From: Faeciplasma sp048393055
GTDB taxonomy: Bacteria > Bacillota > Clostridia > Oscillospirales > Ruminococcaceae
DNA: 64,000 nucleotides
Direction: 5' to 3'
Assembly (NCBI GenBank): GCA_048393055.1
Contig: DBFJJS010000010.1
Location: forward strand, 248,001 to 312,000
In this document: positions 33,805 through 42,536 of the stretch, one piece after another
How positions within the stretch are numbered: the stretch's first letter is position 1
How the letters are laid out: every line of letters starts with the position of its first letter
Made by a program: the position numbers and the translations under genes
Notes under the pieces: generated by a model
The model's input: the letters and a program-made list of their open reading frames with translations, nothing else
Database searches by the model: none
What the model was told of the DNA's origin: nothing

Positions 33805-34857
33805 ATGCCATACAGATTAGGAGAATTGTTCTGCGGCCCTGGCGGAATCGCCTGGGGCGCACTCCATGCAGATATAGGAAATCCAGAGTATACAATAGTG
33901 CATCAGTGGGCAAACGACTATGACGCGAGCACTTGTGACACATACCGCTATAATATTTGCCCGGATGCTCCACAGACTGTTTACCACGAGGACATCAGGA
34001 AACTCGACATGAGCAAGCTGGCACCAATAGACGCACTGGCTTTCGGTTTCCCGTGCAACGATTATAGCGTTGTAGGTGAACAAAAAGGAATGGATGGCGT
34101 TTACGGCCCTCTATATTCCTATGGTGTTGCCGCATTGAAACTGTTTAAACCTCAATGGTTTTTAGCGGAAAATGTCGGTGGGCTGAGAAACGCCAATGAA
34201 GGCAGAGCCTTTACCAAGATCCTTACAGAATTGAGGGCAACTGGTTATACAATCACACCCCATCTGTACAAATTTGAGGAATATGGTATTCCACAAGCAC
34301 GGCACAGGATTATTATTGTCGGAGTCAGAAACGACATTGATGTGACATTCAGGGTACCCTCAACAGAGCCATATAAGGGAATTGACAATTCATGCAGAAC
34401 CGCTATTGAAAATCCGCCTATTCCGGAGGAGGCTCCAAATAATGAGCGAACTCGTCAATCAGAAATGGTTATTCGAAGACTGCAGCATATCCTTCCCGGT
34501 CAGAATGCATTTACAGCGGATCTCCCGGAAGATCTGCAACTGAATATCAGGGGAGCGCGGATTAGTCAGATATATAAACGCCTCGATCCAGATAAACCGT
34601 CTTACACAGTAACGGGAAGCGGCGGAGGCGGAACGCACATCTATCATTGGGAAGAACCGCGGGCATTAACGAATCGGGAAAGAGCCAGACTTCAGACATT
34701 TCCAGACACCTATGTTTTCCAAGGAAGCAAAGAAAGCGTCCGCAAACAGATAGGTATGGCAGTTCCATGCAGAGGGGCTCAAATAATCTTTGAGGCCATT
34801 CTGAAGTCCTTTGCAGGCATTGAGTATCCACACACAGAAGCAAATATTAATGAATAA
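33805..34857 (+). CDS. DNA (cytosine-5) methyltransferase of the restriction-modification locus
   Basis: 350 residues. Motif I ELFCGPGGIAWGA, motif IV GFPCNDYSVVG with the catalytic Cys, motif VI LAENVGGL, motif VIII QARHRIIIVGVR, and a target-recognition region (about 190-260) before motif IX/X with GMAVPCRGA. The catalytic loop is PCND rather than the commoner PCQD; this variant is seen in Vsr-linked methylases. AAGGAGG lies upstream. It protects host DNA against the nuclease encoded on the opposite strand. The Vsr gene ends 41 bases downstream, convergent. Confidence 0.92.
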   Translation: MPYRLGELFCGPGGIAWGALHADIGNPEYTIVHQWANDYDASTCDTYRYNICPDAPQTVYHEDIRKLDMSKLAPIDALAFGFPCNDYSVVGEQKGMDGVYGPLYSYGVAALKLFKPQWFLAENVGGLRNANEGRAFTKILTELRATGYTITPHLYKFEEYGIPQARHRIIIVGVRNDIDVTFRVPSTEPYKGIDNSCRTAIENPPIPEEAPNNERTRQSEMVIRRLQHILPGQNAFTADLPEDLQLNIRGARISQIYKRLDPDKPSYTVTGSGGGGTHIYHWEEPRALTNRERARLQTFPDTYVFQGSKESVRKQIGMAVPCRGAQIIFEAILKSFAGIEYPHTEANINE

Positions 34858-34861
34858 TGAC

Positions 34862-34898
34862 AGCCGGAGAGTATCGCTGAATGCTCCCCGGCTTTTTT
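34862..34898. terminator. Terminator between the methyltransferase and vsr
   Basis: Arms AGCCGG (34862-34867) and CCGGCT (34888-34893) with AGAG/CTC extension, followed by six T on the plus strand. Confidence 0.75.
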
Positions 34899-35329
34899 CA
34901 TTTATTATTTACGATGTCATCATAGAGTTTTTTTAGATTGTCTTCGGCAACAGCTCGCTTTAATTGGCACTCCCATATCGTGATGACATTCCATCCTTGA
35001 GATTTGAGCTGTTTAATATTTTGTTCATCGCGTTCCACATTTCTGGTGATTTTCTTATGCCAATATTCCTCGTTAGATGTAGGCCATACAAAGCGCCCGC
35101 AATCGTGGTGATGCCAGAAGCATCCATTCACAAATACAACAGTTTTGTATTTTGGAAATACTAAATCCGGGCATCCAGGAAGCCGACGGTCGTTTTTTCG
35201 ATAGCGAAGACCACGGGCAAACAGATACTTTCGAACTTTTTCCTCTGGTTTGGAGTTGGTGCTTCGAATATGTGACATATTCATACTGCGAACTTCTTTT
35301 GAGTGATTATCTGCCATAAGACTATCCAT
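34898..35329 (-). CDS. vsr: Very short patch repair (Vsr) endonuclease
   Basis: 143 residues from 35329; an ATG at 35317 is also possible. The family core is clear: RSMNMSHIRSTNSKPEEKVR, then LPGCPDLVFPKYKTVVFVNG with the catalytic Asp, and CFWHHHDC with zinc ligands. Vsr nicks at T:G mismatches left when 5-methylcytosine deaminates, so its presence next to a C5 methylase is functionally sensible. It overlaps the end of the upstream NgoFVII-like gene by 8 bases. Note that it lies in the minus-strand operon, not behind the methylase. Confidence 0.92.
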   Translation of the reverse strand: MDSLMADNHSKEVRSMNMSHIRSTNSKPEEKVRKYLFARGLRYRKNDRRLPGCPDLVFPKYKTVVFVNGCFWHHHDCGRFVWPTSNEEYWHKKITRNVERDEQNIKQLKSQGWNVITIWECQLKRAVAEDNLKKLYDDIVNNK

Positions 35330-36278
35330 TGCCTCCGGACGAAAAATCCATATAATACTGTTCATCATCGATTTTGTAGAACACCACATCTGTCCGTCCA
35401 TATGCTTTTAGGTCACTGGCATGCACATATGCACCATTTGCCAGTCCGAGTCGATTCCGAAAATACTCACCAAGTTGAGCGTTGCTTGCCGGGGTCGTAA
35501 TTGCCTTGTCGTTCTGCTGCTCCACACGGAGCTGCAGCGTATGATGGTCATCTGTAACTACGAGGAAATGCTGTTTGTTTAGTGGGAAAAATCCGCTCTT
35601 TGCTATCCTGCTGGGGAGAGGGATGTATGCCTCATTTTTATTGCGCTTATTCCGTTGTCCCCAGTTCAGACCAGAGCGTTTTCCCGGTTCTCCTGTCCTG
35701 GTTATGAGAGGCAGGTGAACGCAATTGTCATGAAGCTTGGCATCGGCGGAAGAAGGAGAAGCCGTTGATGAACGAATTATGATATATTCTTCAACCTCCG
35801 AATGATTACAGAAAATAGAGCGGGTAACAGCGCTTTCATATAATTTATAGGCGTGTGCTGCCGATTGTGCTGTTATAGAGCCTCCGTTGTTTCTCAGAAA
35901 CGAGGTTTGCGTAAAATCATAAGTACAGTCAAACGCCTGGACGGGCTTATCATCCTGAAGCCAAATAAACAAATTGCTTTTGGATGTTGGCGGCTGGAAC
36001 AAATAGCTGCAGGAAATGCTGCACTTGTTAGAATATCTGCGCCCATGAAGTTCTTTGAATCCCTCGTGAGAAATGTTATCAATACCACTGTCAACTACAG
36101 CCTCTATAATAAGTTCGATTGAAATATCGGTGATGCCCTGCTCCTCATAGGTTGTAAGAAGCCACGAAGCCATACTCGGTGTTGCGTGAGATGAAAGTAT
36201 ACAGAGCCTATTCGCTCCAGAGGCTATTGGATCAAACAAGATAACTTTTGCTATGCTTTCTGTATATTGTGATTCCAT
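35322..36278 (-). CDS. NgoFVII-family restriction protein with degenerate PLD active site
   Basis: 318 residues. The C-terminal part is typical of the NgoFVII family: SGLNWGQRNKRNKNEAYIPL, a DNA-recognition segment with FLVVTDD, then YFRNRLGL, and YGRTDVVFYKIDDEQYY. The N-terminal 160 residues align with the PLD-like nuclease domain, but where the family has H-x-K followed by GSAN this protein has TSK (98-100) and CTYD (118-121). The phosphodiesterase site therefore appears lost while the recognition domain is intact. It lies 6 bases from the Z1 helicase gene. I infer a specificity or partner subunit for the intact paralogue at 38146-39300. Confidence 0.72.
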   Translation of the reverse strand: MESQYTESIAKVILFDPIASGANRLCILSSHATPSMASWLLTTYEEQGITDISIELIIEAVVDSGIDNISHEGFKELHGRRYSNKCSISCSYLFQPPTSKSNLFIWLQDDKPVQAFDCTYDFTQTSFLRNNGGSITAQSAAHAYKLYESAVTRSIFCNHSEVEEYIIIRSSTASPSSADAKLHDNCVHLPLITRTGEPGKRSGLNWGQRNKRNKNEAYIPLPSRIAKSGFFPLNKQHFLVVTDDHHTLQLRVEQQNDKAITTPASNAQLGEYFRNRLGLANGAYVHASDLKAYGRTDVVFYKIDDEQYYMDFSSGGNG

Positions 36279-36283
36279 ATCAC

Positions 36284-38134
36284 TTAACCTTCCTCTTCAA
36301 AAACATTGTAATACATGGTGTTGTCGGGGAGTTTTATGTTTGGAACCCACAATGGCTTTCCTCCCCATCCCTTTGTTCCCGTAACCTGATACATAGTCAG
36401 AACAGTTTTATCAGAGAATGAACCGCCCAGCTGCCAGTCGTTAGGGGAGAGCAATGCACCAGTCCCTTGGGCAACATTTCTGCCTCTGCGGACAATAAGG
36501 ATTCCTTGTGCTGTAGGCCGTTCGGCAAGTATTGTGTCCAAAATAGACTGAAATGCCTGCAGTTTAAAATCGGGGCTTGGTATTATGTGCGAGAGTATCT
36601 CTTTAAGCAATCGCAGACTAACTTGGTAATATGGTTCTGTTTCCGAAAACGGTTCAAGCAGTTTGGAGATAGCTTCAATAGAATCATTATCAGGATAGAA
36701 TGGATAATAGTTCGTTCCGCCTGAAATGATTTCGACATGATCATTATCAAGAACATTTTTCCTCGTAGGATTCAGTCCGTTAGGGTAATAAAGTTTAACA
36801 TCATCAATACCGCGTTCTACTTGAGCAATAATTGAATTGTTTGTAGCATTGATATCTGCAAACAACTTGTACAATTTTTCATCAATGAAGACCATCATCA
36901 TGCCCGAATCGCGGTCATAACCGAACATCCTGCTATGCTGCCACATGGTATCCGCTTGAGGCTTCTTACTTGTGCGAGTATAGTAAATGGTTTGAAGCCC
37001 AGGAAAGGTCACACCACGACCAAGAGTATTGCCCCCTATAATAAAACAACAGCCATTGGAGTATTCAGCGCTGTCAATATCTGTCTTTCCATTCATAACA
37101 AGAACCTTTATGTTTTTTTCTGTAAGCAGTTCAACTGTTTTTGAAAAAATAACTTCGAATGGCTGCTTTTCAGATTTGGACGGTGTTAGTCCTTCATATT
37201 GTGCCTGCAGTTCTGCCTTGAATTCCGAATTAGTATGTGCGCGGCACCAATCCAGTTCTTTTTCTACTTCATCGGCAAACCTTTGATGCGCAGCTACTCT
37301 AACACTCGGGTGGAATAAGCAGTTTGATACCTTCCCGCCTGAAGACAGAATTTGAACAGATACCGCCAAATGGCGCAGCACGACAGCATGGGTTGGCTTT
37401 TTAATAGTATCCAAAAATGTGATGCAATCTGGCTTTCCAGAGACAGGAAAAAAGAAATCCCCGCCAAGATAAGCATCACCTGGCTGAAAATAGTATGTAA
37501 AATATGGATGCCAGCCAGAGGCAATTGTCTGAAGGAAGATTGCCTGCGGCGTACCCGTCACCTGCAGATACAGACTGCTCGATGCACCATTCTTGATAAT
37601 ATCAAGATACTTGTTGATAGATGATTGACGATCTCGATTTACAAGTGTATTCAGGGATGCAGCATCGGCCTCATCATCAATTATGAAAAGAGGATTCCCT
37701 TTCATAAATCCTGTAGAATTCAAAATGTTTGACCACAATTTCAGAACCCGCACATTTTTCTTCAAGACAATAATTGCGGGCTGGATCAGACTGTTGTCAG
37801 TAAAAAGTCGTGAGTCATTCTCGCCGCATATACAAAATCCTTCTAAATCGGATTTTACTCGATCTAAGGTCTGTTGCTGGAGTACGACATTATCAGTTGT
37901 CAGCAGGACAAAAGCTGGAAAACCAAGGTCTGCGGCTTTGCACATGATTCCAAACATTTGTCCGGTTTTTCCAGATTGAACATTGCCAAAAAGAAGACCA
38001 ATTTCGTGACTCGCAAATGAGAATGTTTTAATATACCGATTTCCGACATCTTCAGCTGTTTTCTGAATAGACTCAGCAAGTTTTGTATTTCCACGGTCTG
38101 TGATTTTCTGTAAATATGTTTTTAGGTACTGCAT
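36284..38134 (-). CDS. Z1-domain superfamily 2 helicase-like ATPase of a restriction system
   Basis: 616 residues. Walker A LFGNVQSGKTGQMFG (about 48-62), Walker B LFIIDDEADAAS (about 150), motif III-like QVTGTPQA, and the C-lobe motifs IIGGNTLGRGVTFPGLQ and WQHSRMFGYDR. Z1 proteins are helicase-like ATPases found in restriction loci with C5 methylases, Vsr and, usually, a GHKL ATPase (the MORC-type systems described by Iyer and Aravind). Here no GHKL gene is present; two NgoFVII-type genes flank it instead. It likely translocates on DNA and controls cleavage. Confidence 0.82.
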   Translation of the reverse strand: MQYLKTYLQKITDRGNTKLAESIQKTAEDVGNRYIKTFSFASHEIGLLFGNVQSGKTGQMFGIMCKAADLGFPAFVLLTTDNVVLQQQTLDRVKSDLEGFCICGENDSRLFTDNSLIQPAIIVLKKNVRVLKLWSNILNSTGFMKGNPLFIIDDEADAASLNTLVNRDRQSSINKYLDIIKNGASSSLYLQVTGTPQAIFLQTIASGWHPYFTYYFQPGDAYLGGDFFFPVSGKPDCITFLDTIKKPTHAVVLRHLAVSVQILSSGGKVSNCLFHPSVRVAAHQRFADEVEKELDWCRAHTNSEFKAELQAQYEGLTPSKSEKQPFEVIFSKTVELLTEKNIKVLVMNGKTDIDSAEYSNGCCFIIGGNTLGRGVTFPGLQTIYYTRTSKKPQADTMWQHSRMFGYDRDSGMMMVFIDEKLYKLFADINATNNSIIAQVERGIDDVKLYYPNGLNPTRKNVLDNDHVEIISGGTNYYPFYPDNDSIEAISKLLEPFSETEPYYQVSLRLLKEILSHIIPSPDFKLQAFQSILDTILAERPTAQGILIVRRGRNVAQGTGALLSPNDWQLGGSFSDKTVLTMYQVTGTKGWGGKPLWVPNIKLPDNTMYYNVFEEEG

Positions 38135-38145
38135 CGTTATTCACC

Positions 38146-39300
38146 TCACTTCGCTTCATCCGCATTGCCTATAAAGGCAAGAAGCCACACATCCAAGGCC
38201 TCACCATTGCTGTCTAATGCTGTCTGTCCGGTTTTCTTAAACAGAAGCCGGTCGCAGCCATATTCATCCAGCATTTCTTGTGTAATCATTCCTTCACGGT
38301 TTCTGTCCTCTGCTGTATTGTTGACTGGCTTTACAATCCCTGCGGCGGCCAAACGGCCTTTAAGCCAGCGCCCCATGATAAGCTCATCACCAACCGCACT
38401 GAATTGTTTGTTGTTGTCACTTGTGGTATGTGCTTTAAACCAATATCCATCATCGGTCACAACGAAAAAAGGTTTATTCTTTTCAGGATAACCTTCCATG
38501 TGATATATTTCTGCTCCTACGGTCAGCTGTGTTTCATACCAATCCCGTGCTTTCCTCTTGCTGCGAGGAGCGGCATAGCATACGTTGATGTTTGATTTAG
38601 TAAAATGCTTGCCATCATCTAAGAAGCGTTCATCAGCCTTTGGAACTTTAAGCTGCAGGAAAAATGACACGGATGCTTCACACTGTTCATAAAATGCAAC
38701 ATTAGACTGAGGAACAGATGTGACTAATTCAATTCCATTTAACGCTGTATTGATTTCACGGATGAGAGGCATACCATTTATGTCAGCAATATTTGCAGAG
38801 CAAAGCGGCTGTTTGAGTTTTTCAATATGTTCGGCAATATCTGAAACTTCAGTTGTGTCAGTTGTAAGAGCCGATATTTCATACTGTCGTCGGTTGGCGG
38901 CCTCAAGTTTTATCGCCCCAAGGTTTGCCGAGCCTATGATGGCGGCAAAAGGTTTTTCATGCTTATAAAAGCAGTACAGTTTTCCGTGATATTTAAACGG
39001 TTTTACAAGCCGAATTTCGCCAATTCCCATATCACGCCATTTCTGATTTAACTTCAGTGCCGTATGATAGGAGCCCTCAGGCATTCCCTCGATGTAATAC
39101 ATACCAATTGTAAGGCATATGCTTTTTATCCCGTATTTTTCCACCATATTTGCCAACTCATTGACGGATGCGGTGGAAATATACCCCACTGCAATTTCAA
39201 CACGGTCTGCCTGCGACATTTGTTCGGTAAAGCAGTCGATGATTGTCTGCTGGGTATCTTCAATTCCAAGTGGAAGGATGTTTGAATAAAGTAATTTCAT
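38146..39300 (-). CDS. NgoFVII-like PLD-family restriction endonuclease
   Basis: 384 residues. The N-terminal PLD-like nuclease domain keeps the catalytic H-x-K (YHGKLYCF, His105 and Lys107) and GSAN (123-126), the arrangement of BfiI/NgoFVII metal-independent nucleases. The C-terminal half carries the same recognition-type domain as the neighbour at 35322 (FFVVTDDGYWFKAHTTSDNN, MGRWLKGRL, YGCDRLLFKKTG). In BfiI the catalytic domain dimerises and the C-terminal B3-like domain reads the target. It lies 11 bases from the Z1 gene in the same transcript. It is presumably the cutting subunit. Confidence 0.8.
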   Translation of the reverse strand: MKLLYSNILPLGIEDTQQTIIDCFTEQMSQADRVEIAVGYISTASVNELANMVEKYGIKSICLTIGMYYIEGMPEGSYHTALKLNQKWRDMGIGEIRLVKPFKYHGKLYCFYKHEKPFAAIIGSANLGAIKLEAANRRQYEISALTTDTTEVSDIAEHIEKLKQPLCSANIADINGMPLIREINTALNGIELVTSVPQSNVAFYEQCEASVSFFLQLKVPKADERFLDDGKHFTKSNINVCYAAPRSKRKARDWYETQLTVGAEIYHMEGYPEKNKPFFVVTDDGYWFKAHTTSDNNKQFSAVGDELIMGRWLKGRLAAAGIVKPVNNTAEDRNREGMITQEMLDEYGCDRLLFKKTGQTALDSNGEALDVWLLAFIGNADEAK

Positions 39301-39312
39301 TGCAGTCCTCCG

Positions 39313-39516
39313 TCAATCTTTTACAGTTTCCATAATATCTTCTAATGTGCAGTCCAAGGCTTCGCAAATTTTAAGCAACACATCTGTGGTGATGTTTGCG
39401 CCTTTACCGAGTTTCGCAATAGATGCGGCGCTGATACCAGCGGCATCTTTTAGCTCCATCTTAGTCATGTTCTTGTCAATAAGAAGTTTCCATAGCTTGT
39501 TATAACTGATACGCAC
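39313..39516 (-). CDS. Small Cro/CI-type regulator
   Basis: 67 residues, almost entirely one helix-turn-helix domain (SYNKLWKLLIDKNMTKMEL, GISAASIAKLGKG, then VLLKICEALDCTLEDIM). It belongs to the common short clostridial regulator class. It lies between the RloC-like ATPase gene and the PLD nuclease gene on the same strand, so it probably adjusts expression inside the operon. Confidence 0.85.
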   Translation of the reverse strand: MRISYNKLWKLLIDKNMTKMELKDAAGISAASIAKLGKGANITTDVLLKICEALDCTLEDIMETVKD

Positions 39517-39531
39517 TTGTTTGCCTCCTCG

Positions 39532-41862
39532 TTATTTCATACCCATCATCATTTCATAATGTTGGTCTTGCCCCATGTGATGGAAAATCATCTGGAAAGT
39601 GTCTCTGCACTGCTTGACGTCTATGCAGTCATCCACATAATGCATACCATCATTTATGCCGGATGAATTGGCGGCAATGTACGAAAGCATGGCGGATGCC
39701 AGTTCAAATTTAGAGTAATCCTCATTGCCAAAATCATCGTGGGTAAAGGCATCCTTATTCTCTTCGAGTATCCGCTTTCGCAAATCACTGCCCTCATACC
39801 CACAAAGCTGCAGAAAGTAATATTCCAGGATTCTCCGGATAATGCTCATAAGGGGAATACCGGACGAAGCATCCTTATATTCATCCCACAGAGCCGCATA
39901 AGAATTTTTGACCGGATTTACATTCATCCGCTCTGAAGGGCAGTCGGGGTTTGGACAGTCACACAGCCGGATGGAGGACTTGTTGTCCGTTTTACGAATC
40001 AGATAAAAGGAAACAAAGTCATAGCGGTTGGCGTAAGCATAGGTGACTTCCCTGTGGAAATAAGCGTTATGGGTCAAAATAAAAATTTGCTTGATAAAGT
40101 TCCCGGTAACTACAGGATTTCTGTTATCCGCATTGTTCCGGCACACTTCGATCATTTTCCTGATCTGTGCGCTCACAATAAAGAGCGCACTGCTGTCCAT
40201 GCTCGAAACGGGGTCATCGATGACAACAATTTTCTCCCGTGTATCGCTGTCTGCGCTTTCCCTTCCAAATACAAGTTGTTGGAAATATAGAAACGCAATG
40301 AAATTCTTTTCTCCCTCGCTGAGGTTCTCCGCAATCTTGCCTGTATCTGTGCGCACGACCTCGTAATTGATGGCTGGAGTTGGGACAACGCGCTCTACAG
40401 AACCATCAGGGCGGATGATTTCTTCATGCCGGGGCCGCAGTTCAAATCCCTGGAATCCAGAGTCGCGGAGCATGGTGTTTATGCTTTTCATCGCGGTTTC
40501 GGTTTCCACGGTCTGGCTATTTAAAATACGCAGATCCTCTTTTAGCTGGTCAAGTATCCCTTTCTGTGTATTTATGATATCCTGCTGCGCCTGTATTTCC
40601 GCATCAAGGGCTGATTCGCTTCGCGCATAGGCTTCCAGGACATCTTTTAAAGTATAGGCAATTTGCTCAAAAACGGCTTTTTTGCACTCGGCTTTCTTTT
40701 TCGGCCCGGCGGACACAATATCATTATTGGCGTCTATCAAGCGGTTAAAGCTGCTGATGATGTCCGAAAGCTCCTGGAGAAGCGGCTCAATCTCGTCCAA
40801 GGCGATGATTTTAGACGGTTCCGCCACCTTGCTCTTGATTTTTTCAATATTTTCGGCTATTGCCGCCTTTACTGCAGTGAGCTTGTCGTGATAAGGCTTT
40901 GTATCGATTACGGGGTAAACCTCATCCGGCAGCCGACTCAATGGGACGAACAGGGCGTTTGCCGTATCCCGATATGTAACCAGGAAAGCGTCCAGCTTCT
41001 GAAGGTTTGTTTGATACTGTGTATCAAAACTTGCGGTCAGCATTTCTTCAAAATTCTGAGGCAGAGCCTGGGAACAATACGGGCATTTTCCACCCGCCTT
41101 TGCATGGTAATCTGCATGACCTTGGCGTACCCATTCAGTTGACCCGACTTCTTTCAGAAAGTCCGCAAATGGAGTATTTGAAGTATTCACAATCGCAAGG
41201 GAAAGAATTTCGCAGCCGGAGATGCGGTCAAGGGCAGAAACATCACTGACCACGCTAAATCTGTCATACCGCTTTGCCGTAGAAGAATAGACAGAGTCAT
41301 ACATCCGCTTCAGTTCCTCTACATCATGCTGTATGGGAGAGTGGCGTTTTACCTCTTCGGCAAATTTCTGTTTTGACCCTTTCTTGCCCTCCTGAGTCGC
41401 TTCAAATACAGTACGCAGTTCCTCTGTTTTGTCCCAACAGTCCTTATATAGTTGTTTTTCCAAAGCCACTTTCGTTTTAGCTTTTTTATCCTTTTCAGCG
41501 AAAGCATCCGAAGAGATTTTTTGTGACTTTTTCTGTTCAGCGGCCTTCCTGTCAATCTGTTCCTGTATTTTTACATTTGCCTCATTCATGGTAAAAACGC
41601 CAGGAAGATTGTGGTAGCTCCTCATATTGGCATCAATAAAATCCTGGTCGTATACAAGGGGGAGATAATCCGCAGCAGCTTTGCCAGGGGCATAGGTTAC
41701 CCCAGAGCCGGTTTTTATTGCTTTTGCTATGGTTGTTTTTCCCGTTCCATTGTTGCCAAAGAAGTAATTGATGTAAGTTGGGGCAATGGCAGCGCCGGTG
41801 CCTTTATATGTGGCGTCATCGAGAGTAATCCGTATAATTTCACTGGGTAATTTATCTGACAT
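39532..41862 (-). CDS. AAA_13-family ATPase, RloC/PrrC-like candidate anticodon nuclease
   Basis: 776 residues. ABC-type ATPase halves flank coiled coils: Walker A FFGNNGTGKTTIAKAI (36-43), signature NLSEGEKN (513-520), Walker B KIVVIDDPVSSMD (544-556) and the H-loop ILTHNAYFHRE. A CPYC zinc-hook motif sits between the coiled coils (260-263), as in RloC. After the ATPase comes a Cys cluster (634-641) and a C-terminal region with R676-x3-E680 and His741, reminiscent of the Arg-Glu-His triad of PrrC/RloC, though the Glu-His spacing is longer than in PrrC. Family knowledge: PrrC and RloC cleave tRNA anticodon loops when a restriction system is compromised. GGGAGG lies upstream; the two genes before it are co-transcribed. 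Confidence 0.68.
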   Translation of the reverse strand: MSDKLPSEIIRITLDDATYKGTGAAIAPTYINYFFGNNGTGKTTIAKAIKTGSGVTYAPGKAAADYLPLVYDQDFIDANMRSYHNLPGVFTMNEANVKIQEQIDRKAAEQKKSQKISSDAFAEKDKKAKTKVALEKQLYKDCWDKTEELRTVFEATQEGKKGSKQKFAEEVKRHSPIQHDVEELKRMYDSVYSSTAKRYDRFSVVSDVSALDRISGCEILSLAIVNTSNTPFADFLKEVGSTEWVRQGHADYHAKAGGKCPYCSQALPQNFEEMLTASFDTQYQTNLQKLDAFLVTYRDTANALFVPLSRLPDEVYPVIDTKPYHDKLTAVKAAIAENIEKIKSKVAEPSKIIALDEIEPLLQELSDIISSFNRLIDANNDIVSAGPKKKAECKKAVFEQIAYTLKDVLEAYARSESALDAEIQAQQDIINTQKGILDQLKEDLRILNSQTVETETAMKSINTMLRDSGFQGFELRPRHEEIIRPDGSVERVVPTPAINYEVVRTDTGKIAENLSEGEKNFIAFLYFQQLVFGRESADSDTREKIVVIDDPVSSMDSSALFIVSAQIRKMIEVCRNNADNRNPVVTGNFIKQIFILTHNAYFHREVTYAYANRYDFVSFYLIRKTDNKSSIRLCDCPNPDCPSERMNVNPVKNSYAALWDEYKDASSGIPLMSIIRRILEYYFLQLCGYEGSDLRKRILEENKDAFTHDDFGNEDYSKFELASAMLSYIAANSSGINDGMHYVDDCIDVKQCRDTFQMIFHHMGQDQHYEMMMGMK

Positions 41863-41876
41863 GATATTCCTCCCTG

Positions 41877-42524
41877 TTAGCTCGGCCTTGGGAGGGTGGT
41901 AAGCCCAGCCTCGTCAAATGCCTCAAAGAGATTGACCTTATGTACGGACCATGCGCTGACATTCAAATCAGTAATGGCACAGCCCATATTAAGATCAAAA
42001 TAGATGGCGTTCTTTTTCACGCACAGCAGCTGCTGGTTAATGACAGATATGGGCTGGAAAGCAACTTTGATGTTCTTTCCTTCTTTTTTGACCCTTCTGA
42101 TGTAGCCATAGACCGCCCATTGGTTTGGATCGGTTCTGCCCCAATGCTCTGTATTCTCCCGACAGATAAGGGCTGGGAATGTTTTTAATTCCGCAACTCC
42201 TGCATCAGACAGGGTTGAACACCGCTCCAGAATTTCCGGCGGAACAAGACGCTGGCTCAGAGCGCGGCTGGCAGTTACAGTCACAATATTATTGATAAAT
42301 ACATCCTCTTCGCATGTAACAAGAAGCTGATAGTACTCCTTGCTGAAGGACTGTATTGCCATGAGCTGCTCGGCACTGTTACTTCCGCCGGGCTGTTGGT
42401 AATTGTAGTTGATATTAACCACGCCGCCGCCCTGGTTTGTGACATGGACGTTCGTGGAGCCGGTCTGCTCAACTTTTTGTGCCGCAGGAGGCACTGATGT
42501 TTTCGGAATCAGTTCGTTGTTCAT
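41877..42524 (-). CDS. Uncharacterised protein with N-terminal amyloid-like Q-x-G-x-x-N motif
   Basis: 215 residues, ATG with GGAG 8 bases upstream. A flexible N-terminus leads to the motif VEQTGSTNVHVTNQG (18-32) and NINYNY (37-42), then a Pro/Gly linker. From about residue 52 follows an alpha/beta domain of unknown family with SKEYYQLLVTCEEDVFI and RRVKKEGKNIKVAFQPI. The motif matches the C-terminal motif of the next gene's product position by position. It lies 14 bases from the RloC-like ATPase gene. Function unknown; a link to signalling or assembly is inferred from the motif pair. Confidence 0.65.
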   Translation of the reverse strand: MNNELIPKTSVPPAAQKVEQTGSTNVHVTNQGGGVVNINYNYQQPGGSNSAEQLMAIQSFSKEYYQLLVTCEEDVFINNIVTVTASRALSQRLVPPEILERCSTLSDAGVAELKTFPALICRENTEHWGRTDPNQWAVYGYIRRVKKEGKNIKVAFQPISVINQQLLCVKKNAIYFDLNMGCAITDLNVSAWSVHKVNLFEAFDEAGLTTLPRPS

Positions 42525-42536
42525 AAGCTGTCTCCA

